Below are positions 7,718 to 17,052 of a DNA stretch of 64,000 bases, piece by piece (positions within the stretch are counted from its first letter, which is position 1; each line of letters begins with the position of its first letter). Both the position numbers and the translations under genes were made by a program. Below the pieces are notes generated by a model. The model saw only the letters and a list, made by a program, of their open reading frames with translations. It was not told the DNA's origin and made no database searches. This DNA is from Paenibacillus massiliensis subsp. panacisoli DSM 21345 (GTDB taxonomy: Bacteria > Bacillota > Bacilli > Paenibacillales > Paenibacillaceae). The stretch spans positions 358,780 through 422,779 of the forward strand of contig NZ_KE384534.1 of the NCBI RefSeq assembly GCF_000426545.1. The letters are read 5' to 3'.

Positions 7718-8149
7718 TTGGAGATAGATGAATTGCGGGGAATACTAACTGGTACAGATACTGATGAAAAGATAGAGATTCTTAGCCATCTTTGTGATGT
7801 CTTTCAGTCGTATAATAATTCAATCGGTCATTTTATAGAATTGATTGCATTATTACTCGATTTAGGACTTAAAGAGCAAAATGTAGTAATAAAAGAAGAA
7901 ATATTTAATTCAATTCTTATCGCAGCAACTTATAAAAGTATTGATGATATGGACTTTGATATTTTAGCAGCCCATGTTGAAAGTCTCCCTGAGGAATGTC
8001 TTCACCCTGCATTGACGATGTTAGGCTTCACTCATAACAAGAAATACTTATCTTGCCTTACTAAATATTTAGATCATGAGAACAAGAATATTAGAGCAGA
8101 CGCCATAACCGCATTCAATGAAATTCAAGGATACTGGGTCAAACAATAA
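7718..8149 (+). CDS. HEAT-like helical repeat protein, immunity-like
   Basis: TTG 7718 is the best start because GAGGTG lies 6 bases upstream; GTG 7709 overlaps that site. The 143-residue acidic product is all-helical. The end of the protein (ALTMLGFTHNKKYLSCLTKY, then HENKNIRADAITAFNEI) has the paired-helix pattern of HEAT repeats, with the conserved D/R-x-A-x2-A of the second helix. A similar ending occurs in the protein at 54511-54981. Small HEAT proteins of this kind are frequent in polymorphic-toxin immunity arrays. No matching toxin is adjacent, so an orphan immunity role is inferred. Confidence 0.6.
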   Translation: MEIDELRGILTGTDTDEKIEILSHLCDVFQSYNNSIGHFIELIALLLDLGLKEQNVVIKEEIFNSILIAATYKSIDDMDFDILAAHVESLPEECLHPALTMLGFTHNKKYLSCLTKYLDHENKNIRADAITAFNEIQGYWVKQ

Positions 8150-8210
8150 AATGGTGTCCATCCCAAAACTCGAAATTATTTAGAAGAGAAAGGAGTTATG
8201 GAAAACACAC

Positions 8211-8570
8211 ATGGGGAAGTACATATCAATAAGAGGTTGGTTTGAATTTGAGGAACACAATGTTGGTAAAATTAAAGAAATATGTATGGAATTTACTGAG
8301 AATTATAGTGACACTGAGTTAAATTATAGCACACGTAAATTGTATCAATCAGCGTGGGTTTTCCCTGAAACTCAAGTGAATTGGACTACCTATATATTTT
8401 ATGGAGCAGATCTAAGAGAGTATCATTTAGGTTTTATGAAGGAACAAATTTCTGAAATAGCAGTAATTCCAGAAATAACAGGGTATTTTTTGATTGATGA
8501 CCATGAAGGTGAACTAAAATTATGTTGGCAAGTATTTGGGGGACATTTAGTAGAAACTGAGCAGAGATGA
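8211..8570 (+). CDS. Small immunity-like protein, possibly Imm7-related
   Basis: The 119-residue protein begins MGKYISIRGWFEFEEHN and later has GYFLIDDHEGE and CWQVFGGHLVE. The opening aromatic GWF and the acidic turn after a beta strand echo the Imm7-like protein at 6749, but identity is low and the relation is an inference. It has no signal or membrane segment. ATG 8211 has AGGAG within 20 bases upstream (GAAAGGAGTT). It sits in the run of small genes between the duplicated terminators. Confidence 0.55.
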   Translation: MGKYISIRGWFEFEEHNVGKIKEICMEFTENYSDTELNYSTRKLYQSAWVFPETQVNWTTYIFYGADLREYHLGFMKEQISEIAVIPEITGYFLIDDHEGELKLCWQVFGGHLVETEQR

Positions 8571-8613
8571 GTAAGGACATTATGCCACTACACGTGAGTA
8601 GGAGGACTTGAAA

Positions 8614-9027
8614 ATGTATGAAGAATTAGATGAGTATTTATCAGGGGAGTTTACAACGGATTATTGGTACGATGAAGGATTCTCCATTGCTAGAGAGATG
8701 CTAGAAGAGTTCAATAATAACGATTGGGAAGAATTATTGAGTCAGATTCTTTCAAAATCTATTGATTGGCAAGTCAGATATGCCTACTGTGTTGATAGTG
8801 ATGTTAATGATGATGCAGTAGTTAAAAGTTTACTTTTACTCACTAGTGTAGATGATGAGGAATTATTTACAACGTGTGTTGATTCATTAAGAGTGATTCT
8901 GAATTCAACTAATATTGGATTAGTGTCAACTGAGGAAATCATGCAAAGAATCAATGAGATTCTTCCAAAGTGCGGCGTTGCTACACAAAAAATGTTTGAG
9001 GATTTTATCAAGAAGTTTTCAAATTGA
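8614..9027 (+). CDS. Small acidic helical protein, immunity-like
   Basis: ATG 8614 has AGGAGG 8 bases upstream, which rules out the in-frame TTG 8608. The 137-residue product is strongly acidic and helical. SIDWQVRYAYCVDSDVNDDA and LLLLTSVDDEELFTTCVDSL form repeated helix pairs like a short HEAT array. It is the last gene before the second copy of the duplicated terminator. No family name is assigned. An immunity role rests on its neighbours. Confidence 0.55.
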   Translation: MYEELDEYLSGEFTTDYWYDEGFSIAREMLEEFNNNDWEELLSQILSKSIDWQVRYAYCVDSDVNDDAVVKSLLLLTSVDDEELFTTCVDSLRVILNSTNIGLVSTEEIMQRINEILPKCGVATQKMFEDFIKKFSN

Positions 9028-9128
9028 TATTTGTCAAATTGCGTCGGGTTATAACTTCGACAACAAGAAGATACATTACAACCGATGAACCAAACACTAA
9101 ACTAATCAAGCACTTGTTAAATTGCAAA

Positions 9129-9169
9129 AGCTCATTCCAACTTGAATATAAGTAGGAATGAGCTCTTTT
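9129..9169 (+). terminator. Copy 2 of the duplicated terminator
   Basis: The same 11-bp hairpin as at 7212-7252 (one base differs, in the loop), again followed by TTTTA. It ends the orphan-immunity run. Weak similarity extends upstream (CCGATGAACCAAA versus CCGATAAACCAAA). Confidence 0.85.
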
Positions 9170-9263
9170 ATGCTGGCCAGCACTATTACAAGGCTCTGAC
9201 AAATAGAACGGATACATGTCAAAGGGTTCTTTCAAATAAACTGGAGCCCTACCATATACATCC

Positions 9264-10043
9264 TCAACCCAAAGCTGCCCGGACATAGACCCGCTCTCCA
9301 TGCCTTTCAACATCCACCGGAGCCTCGAAGAAGCTGCTCAGCACCTCCGTCGTCATCAGGTCCGAGGTCAGGCCGCTATTCACAACCTCTCCGCGTCGTA
9401 GCAACAGCGTATGACTGAAGACAGACAGAATTTCCTCCGTATGATGGGTGACATAGATCAGGGTGGGCGTATCCTCGCGCTCGGACAAATCCCGAATACT
9501 GTCCAGCAGCCGCTCACGGGAGAACAGATCAAGGCCATTGCATGGCTCGTCCAGAATCAGGACACGAGGGTTCGCCATGAGGGCGCGGGCGATTAGCAGC
9601 TTCTGCTTCTCTCCTTGGGAACAAGTCTGATACTCCCGGTCCCACAAATGTGCGCAGCCGAGCGTCTCCATCAGCTCCTTGGCCCGCTCTAGATCCTGAT
9701 CGTCCAGCTCATCATATAACCCAATGGTGGCATGCTTGCCGCTAATGATGACATATTGCGTCCGATCTGTGCGATGCAGCTTCTCTTGCAGGGAGGAGCT
9801 TACCCAGCCAATGGATTTGCGCAGCTCCCGCAGATCTACATTGCCGTATTGCTCGCCTAATACGGAGATGGAGCCCTTCGTGGGCCATTGATACCCAGTA
9901 ATCATATTTAGTAGAGTCGTCTTGCCCGAGCCATTCAGACCAAGCAACGCCCAGTGCTCTCCTTCGTTCACGCGCCAGCTAACATTGTTCAGTAATGTGA
10001 GCACACCTCTTGTCCAGCTTACGTTCTGTACATCTATGATCAT
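9264..10043 (-). CDS. ABC transporter ATP-binding protein, YlmA/ModF-like
   Basis: Starting at ATG 10043 (MIIDVQNVSWTRG) gives 259 residues, the normal size of a single ABC ATPase. The open frame continues upstream to 10340, but that part is a low-complexity Phe/Leu/Ser run and is unlikely to be coding. Walker A is GLNGSGKTT, the signature is the variant CSQGEKQ rather than LSGGQ, and Walker B is VLILDEP followed by CNGLD. This combination fits the YlmA group (COG1119). No permease gene is adjacent, as is usual for YlmA. The substrate is unknown. Confidence 0.85.
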   Translation of the reverse strand: MIIDVQNVSWTRGVLTLLNNVSWRVNEGEHWALLGLNGSGKTTLLNMITGYQWPTKGSISVLGEQYGNVDLRELRKSIGWVSSSLQEKLHRTDRTQYVIISGKHATIGLYDELDDQDLERAKELMETLGCAHLWDREYQTCSQGEKQKLLIARALMANPRVLILDEPCNGLDLFSRERLLDSIRDLSEREDTPTLIYVTHHTEEILSVFSHTLLLRRGEVVNSGLTSDLMTTEVLSSFFEAPVDVERHGERVYVRAALG

Positions 10044-10661
10044 ATCTACTAGGCCTTCTTTCTGATGAATCTGCATGTGTTGGGATTCTGCGTGTGTTGG
10101 AATATGGTCGGAATTGCCGTCGAATGTCCGCCATGCATCTTTATTATCTATCCATGATAAAGGATTCAGCCTGAAAAAAGAACATGCAGAAGTAGAAAAA
10201 AGATAATGAAGAGAAAGATATAGTGACAAAGAGAAGAAAAGAAGACAAGAGGGCAGAAGAAAGAAGAGCAAATACCAGAAGGTGCAATCAACAATAACTC
10301 CTAAGAAACTCACAAAGAGACAAGGGAATATGAAAAACAAAGCAGCACTAAAAAACGAGCAATGCTAATAATCAACGCCAAAACCAAGTAACGCTAATAA
10401 ATTAAATAACACAAAGAAGCTACAGCATCCCAACGAATGAGTGCTGCAGCTTCTTCTATGAATGGCCGTCGTCCATACTAACGGCTACAGTAATTTATTT
10501 GCACATTAACAACTTTAAAGCTCTATACTTGTGCAATCATTACATACCAATCTTTACGCACCCAACAGTTATAGCTTTTCTAGTTCACGCTTTAATCCTG
10601 TGCAGCCTCTACATCTCTTAATCCCTTAATCCCTACATTTTTTAATCCCTACATCTAACCT
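10044..10661. other. Gene-free region with purine-rich tract
   Basis: 10150-10380 is A/G-rich on the plus strand and opens long but meaningless frames. A terminator lies at 10413-10456. 10500-10660 is AT-rich with repeated TTAATCCCT-like phrases (10616-10655). No gene was recognised. Confidence 0.5.
10413..10456 (-). terminator. Terminator downstream of the GH94 gene
   Basis: On the minus strand GAAGAAGCTGCAGCA pairs with TGCTGTAGCTTCTTT around a 14-base loop. It lies about 200 bases past the GH94 stop codon. Confidence 0.65.
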
Positions 10662-13115
10662 CTACACCTGTGCAACCTTCACGCCAAGTACAACCTCCAC
10701 CTGATGCGTTCCGCCGTCTCCGATCACAGGCAACACATTACCGTCAATGGCTGTGCCATCAAGCTGAATGGACGCGATGCCTTTGCTGATCTGCTGTGGA
10801 TTGGACACGCGAATGACGTAGGTATCGCCACGGAAGACGCGGGTAACGGTGAATTCGGTCCAGTCGGCTGGAATACATGGATCGACCTTGAGTCCGTCGT
10901 AGTCCGGCTGAATTCCCAGGATGGACTGCGTAATCGCTACGAAGTTCCAGGCAGCGGTCCCGGTCAGCCAGCTATTCTTGGCTTCGCCCTGACGCACAGC
11001 ATCCTTGCCGGCAATCATCTGGGCGTAGACGTACGGTTCCGTCCGGTGTACGTCGCTAATATCCTCCAGATAGGCTGGCGCTATTTTACTATATAGCTCG
11101 AAGGCCCGATCTCCGCGTCCAAGCACGGTCTCAGCCATCATAATCCATGGATTGTTGTGGCAGAAGATACCCGCATTCTCCTTATAGCCTGGGGGATAGG
11201 AGGAGATCTCGCCGAGGTTCAGATAGTATTTGGAATACGGCGGATTCTGCAGGACAATCCCGTATGGTGTCTCCAGCCGATCCTGCACCGCATTCAGTGC
11301 TTTCTCCGCTAGCCCTTCCTCCACGCCGATGCCAGCCATGACGCAGAAGCCCTGCGGCTCGATGAAGATCTGGCCCTCCTCATTCTCCTGACTGCCGATC
11401 TTCTGCCCGTAATGATCATATGCCCGCAGGAACCATTCCCCGTCGAAGCCATGCTCTAGCGTAACAGCCCGCATCGTGTCGACATGGGCCTGTGCCTCAG
11501 CTGCTTCCTCGTTCAAGCCTTTGCGGCTGCACAGCTCAATGAAGTCTGGTCCGGTGTACACGAACAGTCCTGCGATGAAGACGGATTCGGCCGTCCGGCC
11601 CTCAATATTCTGCGTCGTCTGGTACGGCTCATCCGGAATATTGGAGAAGCAGTTCAGATTAAGGCAGTCATTCCAATCGGCGCGGCCGATCAGCGGCAGT
11701 CCATGTGGCCCCAGATTCTCGATGACATGGTAGAAGGAGCGCTTCAGATGCTCGAACAGGGTAGCTGTGTTGTCTGGGTTGCAGTCGAACGGCACCTGCT
11801 CATCCAGAATGGCGAAGTCACCCGTCTCCTTGATGTAGGCTGCCGTGCCTACGATCAGCCAGAGCGGATCATCATTGAATCCGCCGCCGACCTCATGATT
11901 GCCTTTTTTGGTCAGGGGCTGATACTGGTGATAAGCACCGCCGCTCTCGAACTGTGTGGAGGCAATATCGAGAATGCGTTCTCTGGCCCGCTCAGGTACT
12001 TGATGCACGAACCCAAGCAAATCCTGATTGGAATCACGGAAGCCCATCCCGCGCCCGATGCCCGACTCGAAATAGGAGGCGGAGCGCGACATGTTAAACG
12101 TAACCATGCATTGATATGGATTCCAGATGTTCACCATCCGGTTCAGCTTCTCATCATGGCTGGCTACGGCATAGGTCGATAGCAAGCGCTCCCAATACGC
12201 CTTAAGCTCCGCGAGTGAGCGCTCGACGTCCTCTTCGGTAGCGAACTGCTCGATCATGGCCAGCGCAGGTGTCTTATTAATAATGCCTGGAGCCTCCCAT
12301 TTGTCAGCCTCTTCGTTCTCTACATATCCCAGCACAAAGTTCAGGCTGGTCTGCTCGCCTGGCTGCAGCGTCAGTTCTAGACAGTGGGAGGCAATGGGGG
12401 ACCATCCACTGGCCACGGAATTGGATGGTTCACCGGAGGTAACGACCTGCGGCGTATCCAATCCATTATACAGGCCGAGGAAGGATTCGCGGTCGGTATC
12501 GAAGCCATCAATTGGACGGTTCACGGAGAAGAAGGCATAATGGTTGCGACGCTCCCGGTACTCCGTCTTGTGATAGATGACTGAATCCTGAATCTCAACC
12601 TCGCCCGTGTTCAGATTGCGCTGGAAGTTGGTCATATCGTCATAGGCATTCCACAGGCAAAATTCCACGAAGGAGAAGAGCTTGATACGTTTCACCTGAT
12701 CAGATGTATTGGTCACAGTTACCTGATGCACCTCGCCATTATAGCCGAGTGGCACAAAGGCCAGCTGATTCACCTTCACCCCATGACGCTCACCCGTAAT
12801 GGAGGTATACCCGAGCCCATGCCGGCACTCGTAGTTATCGAGCTCCTTCTTGACAGGCATCCAGCCTGGCGTCCAGTAATCTCCTTCGTCGTAGACGTAG
12901 AAATAACGTCCGCCGTTATCGACAGGAATATTGTTGTACCGATAGCGGGTCAGTCTGCGCAGCCGCGCGTCCCGGTAGAAGGCGTAGCCGCCGCCTGTAT
13001 TCGAGATCAAGCCGAAGAACTTCTCGTTGCCCAGGTAGTTAATCCATGGATAGGGGGTCTGTGGAGTGTGAATAACATATTCCTTGTGCGCATCATCAAA
13101 ATGACCGTACTTCAT
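10662..13115 (-). CDS. Cellobiose phosphorylase-like enzyme, GH94
   Basis: The 817-residue protein matches cellobiose phosphorylase in length and order: an N-terminal beta-sandwich (residues 1-300, opening YGHFDDAHKEYVIHTP), then an alpha6/alpha6 barrel. GRADWNDCLN places the catalytic general acid at Asp483. FESGIGRGMGFRDSNQD (349-365) is the conserved phosphate/sugar-site segment. These enzymes split cellobiose with phosphate into glucose 1-phosphate and glucose inside the cell, saving ATP. No signal peptide is present. The divergent operon (13783-20178) encodes a sensor pair and sugar importer that could supply the substrate. A GAAAACGTTTTC operator lies 54 bases upstream. Other GH94 specificities (cellodextrin, laminaribiose) cannot be ruled out. 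Confidence 0.9.
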   Translation of the reverse strand: MKYGHFDDAHKEYVIHTPQTPYPWINYLGNEKFFGLISNTGGGYAFYRDARLRRLTRYRYNNIPVDNGGRYFYVYDEGDYWTPGWMPVKKELDNYECRHGLGYTSITGERHGVKVNQLAFVPLGYNGEVHQVTVTNTSDQVKRIKLFSFVEFCLWNAYDDMTNFQRNLNTGEVEIQDSVIYHKTEYRERRNHYAFFSVNRPIDGFDTDRESFLGLYNGLDTPQVVTSGEPSNSVASGWSPIASHCLELTLQPGEQTSLNFVLGYVENEEADKWEAPGIINKTPALAMIEQFATEEDVERSLAELKAYWERLLSTYAVASHDEKLNRMVNIWNPYQCMVTFNMSRSASYFESGIGRGMGFRDSNQDLLGFVHQVPERARERILDIASTQFESGGAYHQYQPLTKKGNHEVGGGFNDDPLWLIVGTAAYIKETGDFAILDEQVPFDCNPDNTATLFEHLKRSFYHVIENLGPHGLPLIGRADWNDCLNLNCFSNIPDEPYQTTQNIEGRTAESVFIAGLFVYTGPDFIELCSRKGLNEEAAEAQAHVDTMRAVTLEHGFDGEWFLRAYDHYGQKIGSQENEEGQIFIEPQGFCVMAGIGVEEGLAEKALNAVQDRLETPYGIVLQNPPYSKYYLNLGEISSYPPGYKENAGIFCHNNPWIMMAETVLGRGDRAFELYSKIAPAYLEDISDVHRTEPYVYAQMIAGKDAVRQGEAKNSWLTGTAAWNFVAITQSILGIQPDYDGLKVDPCIPADWTEFTVTRVFRGDTYVIRVSNPQQISKGIASIQLDGTAIDGNVLPVIGDGGTHQVEVVLGVKVAQV

Positions 13116-13782
13116 TTGATCGTAACTCCTCTCCTGATTCGCGAAATGGATGGACAGGCCTTATTTCGGAAAACGTTTTCGGATATTTGTGAGGCTCTTT
13201 GTAAATTTGTAATTCGTAGTTGTAATTCATAATTCGTGATTCGTAATACGTAATTCATAGATCGTATCCTCCATAGCAGAACAGATCCAAAAGCGGATTT
13301 CCGATCCCATGTCATGTGTATGCAAGGGCATTCCACGCTATGACGGCCTGTTATCGGATATCATTCTAGCTACCGAGTACGAATTCCTGCCCGTTCAGGC
13401 AGGTCATAAAAAACTTTAACTGCTTTCCTTAAAATCTCACACCTGTGCGTGCAAAAAAGGCTGTTGGAAGAGCTCCTAATCCTCCTTTAAGTGCAGTTAC
13501 AACAAACGATACCAGGCACCCCTTACTTACAGGCACTCCTTACTAAACAGGCATTTCTAACCATACAGCCACTACTTACTATAATAGAAAATCTGTCCAC
13601 GGGAAGAGGAACAAACAAATATGCACATGCTCCCAAACAAAAGAACCCATCCGTTGAAAGGACTTTCGATATAATGGGGGGAGTATGGGGTTAACGCATC
13701 AGAGATTGCTTCCAGCATGAACGATGCACAGATGCAGTAGCTCATGCACATTAACTATTCATATCAACTATCCACATAGAAA
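13116..13782. other. Divergent promoter region between GH94 and the sensor kinase
   Basis: It holds the GAAAACGTTTTC palindrome (13169-13180) and an imperfect run of GTAATTCGT/ATTCAT units (13205-13258). An isolated TATAAT at 13670-13675 has no good -35. A 67-codon frame at 13491-13694 has no ribosome site or family features and is not called. Confidence 0.5.
13169..13180. promoter_or_regulatory. LacI/cre-type operator upstream of GH94
   Basis: GAAAACGTTTTC is a perfect palindrome with the central CG of LacI-family and CcpA (cre) sites. It is close enough to the GH94 start to overlap its leader. Which regulator binds is unknown. Confidence 0.6.
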
Positions 13783-15495
13783 GTGGTGAAGCGTGTCTTG
13801 TTCTTCGCACATCATATCCAGCGCAAGATGACCTTGTTTATTTTTGGATGCGCATTCATTCCTCTATTGGCCCTGAGCCTGCTGTCGTACCATAAGTCCA
13901 CGTTGACCGTCAGGGAACAGCTTCAGGACTATAACCGTTATGCCATGCACCAGCTTGAGACCATTACCAACATGCATTTGAAGGAGATGGATGCGATCTC
14001 CCGTGATATTCAGAGCTATCTACTGGCTCCGGGCCGAAAAATCACCAGCGAGCCTGCGACCTATGCAGAGTATCAGGAAATGAATCATTTCCTGGACTTC
14101 CTCTCCTTTCACGTCTCACAAATCGTTGAAGGGCTATATGTGTATACACCGGATGGCCAGATGCTGACCAGTCGAAATATGAATACCCGTGAGCTCATCG
14201 AGATGCCCTGGTGGAAGGAATATTCAAGCGACGGCGGCTGGCAATGGACCGGATTTCATGACGGCTCTTACTATAGCTCCCCAAGGCCCGGCAATCCGCT
14301 CATTAGTTTGATCGTACCGATCCAGCTTAAGGCGGGCGTGCCGATCGGCAGCAGAATTGTCGTCGATGTGAATGCACGCGAGATGCTAGCCCTGTTCCGA
14401 TCCTATGAAATGGATACCAACTCGTACCTGGAAATACGAGATTCAGAAGGATCACTCATTTACCGGACAGAGGGAGAGCACCCCGAATCGGAGCGGGATA
14501 TCGAGTTCCGGCGAACACTGGAGTTGAATGGCTGGCAGATCACTGCGCGTGTTCCGTATGAGGAATTCAATAGATCGACGCTTGTCATTCGCAATGATGC
14601 AATCCTGATCAGCATTCTGTCGTTAATCGCGGCTTTCTTGCTGGCAAGATGGCTGTCGGCGAATCTGACGAGACGCATCGTTACCTTGAATCAGTCCATG
14701 CTGGAGTTCAGCCATGGCAAGCTGGATACGCAAGTAGAGGTGCGCGGTGATGATGAGCTGTCACGGCTGGGACACCGCTTCAACTCCATGACTCGTGAGA
14801 TTCGGGAGCTGGTGGCCAATATTACGAGGACAGAGCAGCTGAAGAAGGAAGCAGAGCTGAGAGCGCTCCATTATCAGATTAACCCTCATCTAATTCTGAA
14901 TACGTTCAATGCGATCCAGTGGCGGGCTCGTATTGCTGGGCGCACGGACATTGATCGGATGATCTACCACCTGGGTGCGCTGCTGTCCGAGAATCTGGAT
15001 ATAAGGCAGGAGCTGGTTCCGCTAGAAGAGGAGCTTGCCACGATCGGACATTATCTCAAGATTCAATACTACCGTTATGGCGAAGCCTTCACATACATTG
15101 AGGATGTGGAGCCGGGGCTGGAGCAGGCCCTCATTCCACGAATGACCCTGCAGCCGTTGTTCGAGAATATTTTCTATCATGCCTTCGATGACGGAGTGGG
15201 AATCATTACGCTGGAGATCTTCCGCGGACGCGATCATATTGTGCTGCTGCTGTCGGATAACGGGAAGGGTGTCGCGCCAGACGCCGAGACGATTCGCGCC
15301 GCACCTCCGCTCAAGGGCAGAGGTGGTCTGGGCTTGTACAACGTGGATCACAAGATCAAATTACATTTTGGGGAGGACTACGGCATCCGGATTATGCCTG
15401 ATGTAACAGACGGGGCTATGATCGAGATTCGCCTACCTTTCCTGGAAAAGGAGACAACCGATGACGAAAATGAGAACGGTCCTGATCGCGGATGA
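13783..15495 (+). CDS. Sensor histidine kinase, YesM type
   Basis: This 570-residue membrane kinase has TM1 at about 16-36, an extracytoplasmic sensor domain of some 230 residues, TM2 at about 269-290, and a HAMP domain (RRIVTLNQSM to LVANI). The His_kinase domain follows: HYQINPHLILNTFNAI carries the phosphoacceptor His369, here PHLILN rather than the common PHFLFN. The ATPase has the N box LFENIFYHAF and G boxes SDNGKGV and GGLGLYNV. The start is GTG 13783 or 13786, with a weak site. It overlaps the response regulator gene by 35 bases. Such pairs sense extracellular sugars and control the neighbouring ABC importer. Confidence 0.92.
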   Translation: MVKRVLFFAHHIQRKMTLFIFGCAFIPLLALSLLSYHKSTLTVREQLQDYNRYAMHQLETITNMHLKEMDAISRDIQSYLLAPGRKITSEPATYAEYQEMNHFLDFLSFHVSQIVEGLYVYTPDGQMLTSRNMNTRELIEMPWWKEYSSDGGWQWTGFHDGSYYSSPRPGNPLISLIVPIQLKAGVPIGSRIVVDVNAREMLALFRSYEMDTNSYLEIRDSEGSLIYRTEGEHPESERDIEFRRTLELNGWQITARVPYEEFNRSTLVIRNDAILISILSLIAAFLLARWLSANLTRRIVTLNQSMLEFSHGKLDTQVEVRGDDELSRLGHRFNSMTREIRELVANITRTEQLKKEAELRALHYQINPHLILNTFNAIQWRARIAGRTDIDRMIYHLGALLSENLDIRQELVPLEEELATIGHYLKIQYYRYGEAFTYIEDVEPGLEQALIPRMTLQPLFENIFYHAFDDGVGIITLEIFRGRDHIVLLLSDNGKGVAPDAETIRAAPPLKGRGGLGLYNVDHKIKLHFGEDYGIRIMPDVTDGAMIEIRLPFLEKETTDDENENGPDRG

Positions 15496-16858
15496 TGAAC
15501 GTCTGGTACGAATCGGGCTAATGCATATGGTGGACTGGGAGCGCTGGAGCATGAAGGTGGTGGCTAACGCGCCCAATGGGCAGGCTGCATGGGACATGTA
15601 TCAGGAGCATCGACCGGATCTCGTCTTCACGGATATTGTCATGCCAGGGCTGGACGGACTTGAGCTGGCACAGCGCATTAAGGAGGATAATCCTGCGGTC
15701 AAAATTTTGTTCCTGAGCTGCCATTCCGATTTCGCCTATGCTCAGCAGGGTATGGCTCTTGGTGCATCCGGCTATCTATTGAAGACAGCGATGGATGTGC
15801 AGGAGGTTGATCGCTATTTGGACAAGATCACCAAGGAGTGGGAGCGTAGCGAAGCGGAAGGAGAGGTCAAGGTTCCTCTGAGTGGGGAGAGTTCAGAAAC
15901 TGCATCCATCTATACGGAGCTGGAGCAGCTGTACCAGAAATGGCTTCAGGAGAGAGGAGATGCTGACAGGCTGAATCAGCTAATTCGGACATATCTGGAC
16001 CGTGACGGATATCTATGCAATGACCGGCAGCTATGCAATGAAGGGGATTTCCAAAGTGAGGAGCACCGGCACGTTGACAGGCTATTGAATAGTAGCGAGC
16101 AACAAAATGCTGAACTATCATCGGGCGAAGCACAGCGGGATATATATGCACAGTCTGACAAGACCCAATCCATAGCAAGGCCGTCTGAGGAACCAACGGG
16201 CGAGATCGTCATGATTGTCGCATTTGGACTGGAGGAGGAGGCACAGCGCTCGTGGATACAGGAGCTGAAAGCCTTGCAGTTAGCGGGAATGGGCCGACGT
16301 GGGCCAATCCTTACGCTGGGATCGACACAGGGAATGGGACCATTGCTGTTGATGCTGCCAGAGGTACATGCGGATGAGATCATGCTGAGACTGGTGGAGC
16401 TGCATCATAGCCAGCCTCGACTTACCTGGAAGCGAAGTCAGCTGCCAGCCGATACCTACGATTATATGGAAGAGGTTGCGCGAATGCTGCGAAATGCAGA
16501 GCTGGAGCAGCAGTACGAGATGCATAGCCCATCCATCTCTGAGCCGATCATGCATGCTGTTCGGTATATCGATCACCATGTGCAGGAGCCGATTGTATCC
16601 TCGCAGCTGGCAGGCCATGTCGGGCTAAGCCGAAGTCATTTCAGTACCCTGTTTAAAAAGGAGATGGGTATTAGCTTTCTGGATTTTCTCCACCGCCGGA
16701 GAATGAACAAGGCCAAGGAATTGCTGACTTCGACGGATTGGAAGATCCACGTCATTTGCGAGAAGGTAGGGATTGAGGATAACCGCCATTTTAGCAAATG
16801 GTTCAAGCGCTATACGGGCATGACGCCATCCGAATATAGGGAGAAGCCAGAGAAGTGA
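15461..16858 (+). CDS. Response regulator with AraC-type output, YesN type
   Basis: The 465-residue protein has a receiver domain at residues 1-125 (IADDE near 10-14, phosphoacceptor Asp58 in VFTDIVMPG, Lys in GYLLKTA). A variable linker of about 240 residues follows, then a C-terminal double helix-turn-helix AraC domain (VSSQLAGHVGLSRSHFSTLF and EDNRHFSKWFKRYTGMTPSEY). ATG 15461 has AAGGAG 8 bases upstream, inside the kinase gene. It probably activates the solute-binding protein gene downstream, and possibly the divergent GH94 gene, in response to the extracellular sugar. Confidence 0.92.
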   Translation: MTKMRTVLIADDERLVRIGLMHMVDWERWSMKVVANAPNGQAAWDMYQEHRPDLVFTDIVMPGLDGLELAQRIKEDNPAVKILFLSCHSDFAYAQQGMALGASGYLLKTAMDVQEVDRYLDKITKEWERSEAEGEVKVPLSGESSETASIYTELEQLYQKWLQERGDADRLNQLIRTYLDRDGYLCNDRQLCNEGDFQSEEHRHVDRLLNSSEQQNAELSSGEAQRDIYAQSDKTQSIARPSEEPTGEIVMIVAFGLEEEAQRSWIQELKALQLAGMGRRGPILTLGSTQGMGPLLLMLPEVHADEIMLRLVELHHSQPRLTWKRSQLPADTYDYMEEVARMLRNAELEQQYEMHSPSISEPIMHAVRYIDHHVQEPIVSSQLAGHVGLSRSHFSTLFKKEMGISFLDFLHRRRMNKAKELLTSTDWKIHVICEKVGIEDNRHFSKWFKRYTGMTPSEYREKPEK

Positions 16859-17052
16859 GGCACTCAAAAACAAAATGACAACAAGCTCAGGAAGCGAGCG
16901 AGCTCTGGCCAGCGGTCGAACAAATGAACAATAAATTACAGATGAATATCCATTTCAAGGCAGACGACTGTTCGGTACGATAAAGCGGAAGCGTGCACTA
17001 CGAAGCATGGTAGGGCACACTGCATATCACACATCACAAGGGGGATGCAGGC

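Noticed and set aside
10044..10340. N-terminal extension of the ABC ATPase frame
   Set aside because: The extra residues are a low-complexity Phe/Leu/Ser run from a purine-rich tract, and the family starts at MIIDVQNV.
11484..12182. 232-codon plus-strand frame opposite GH94
   Set aside because: GH94 is certain on the other strand and this frame has no recognisable domain.
13491..13694. 67-codon plus-strand frame before the sensor kinase
   Set aside because: It has no ribosome site, a composition like random AT-rich DNA, and no family match.
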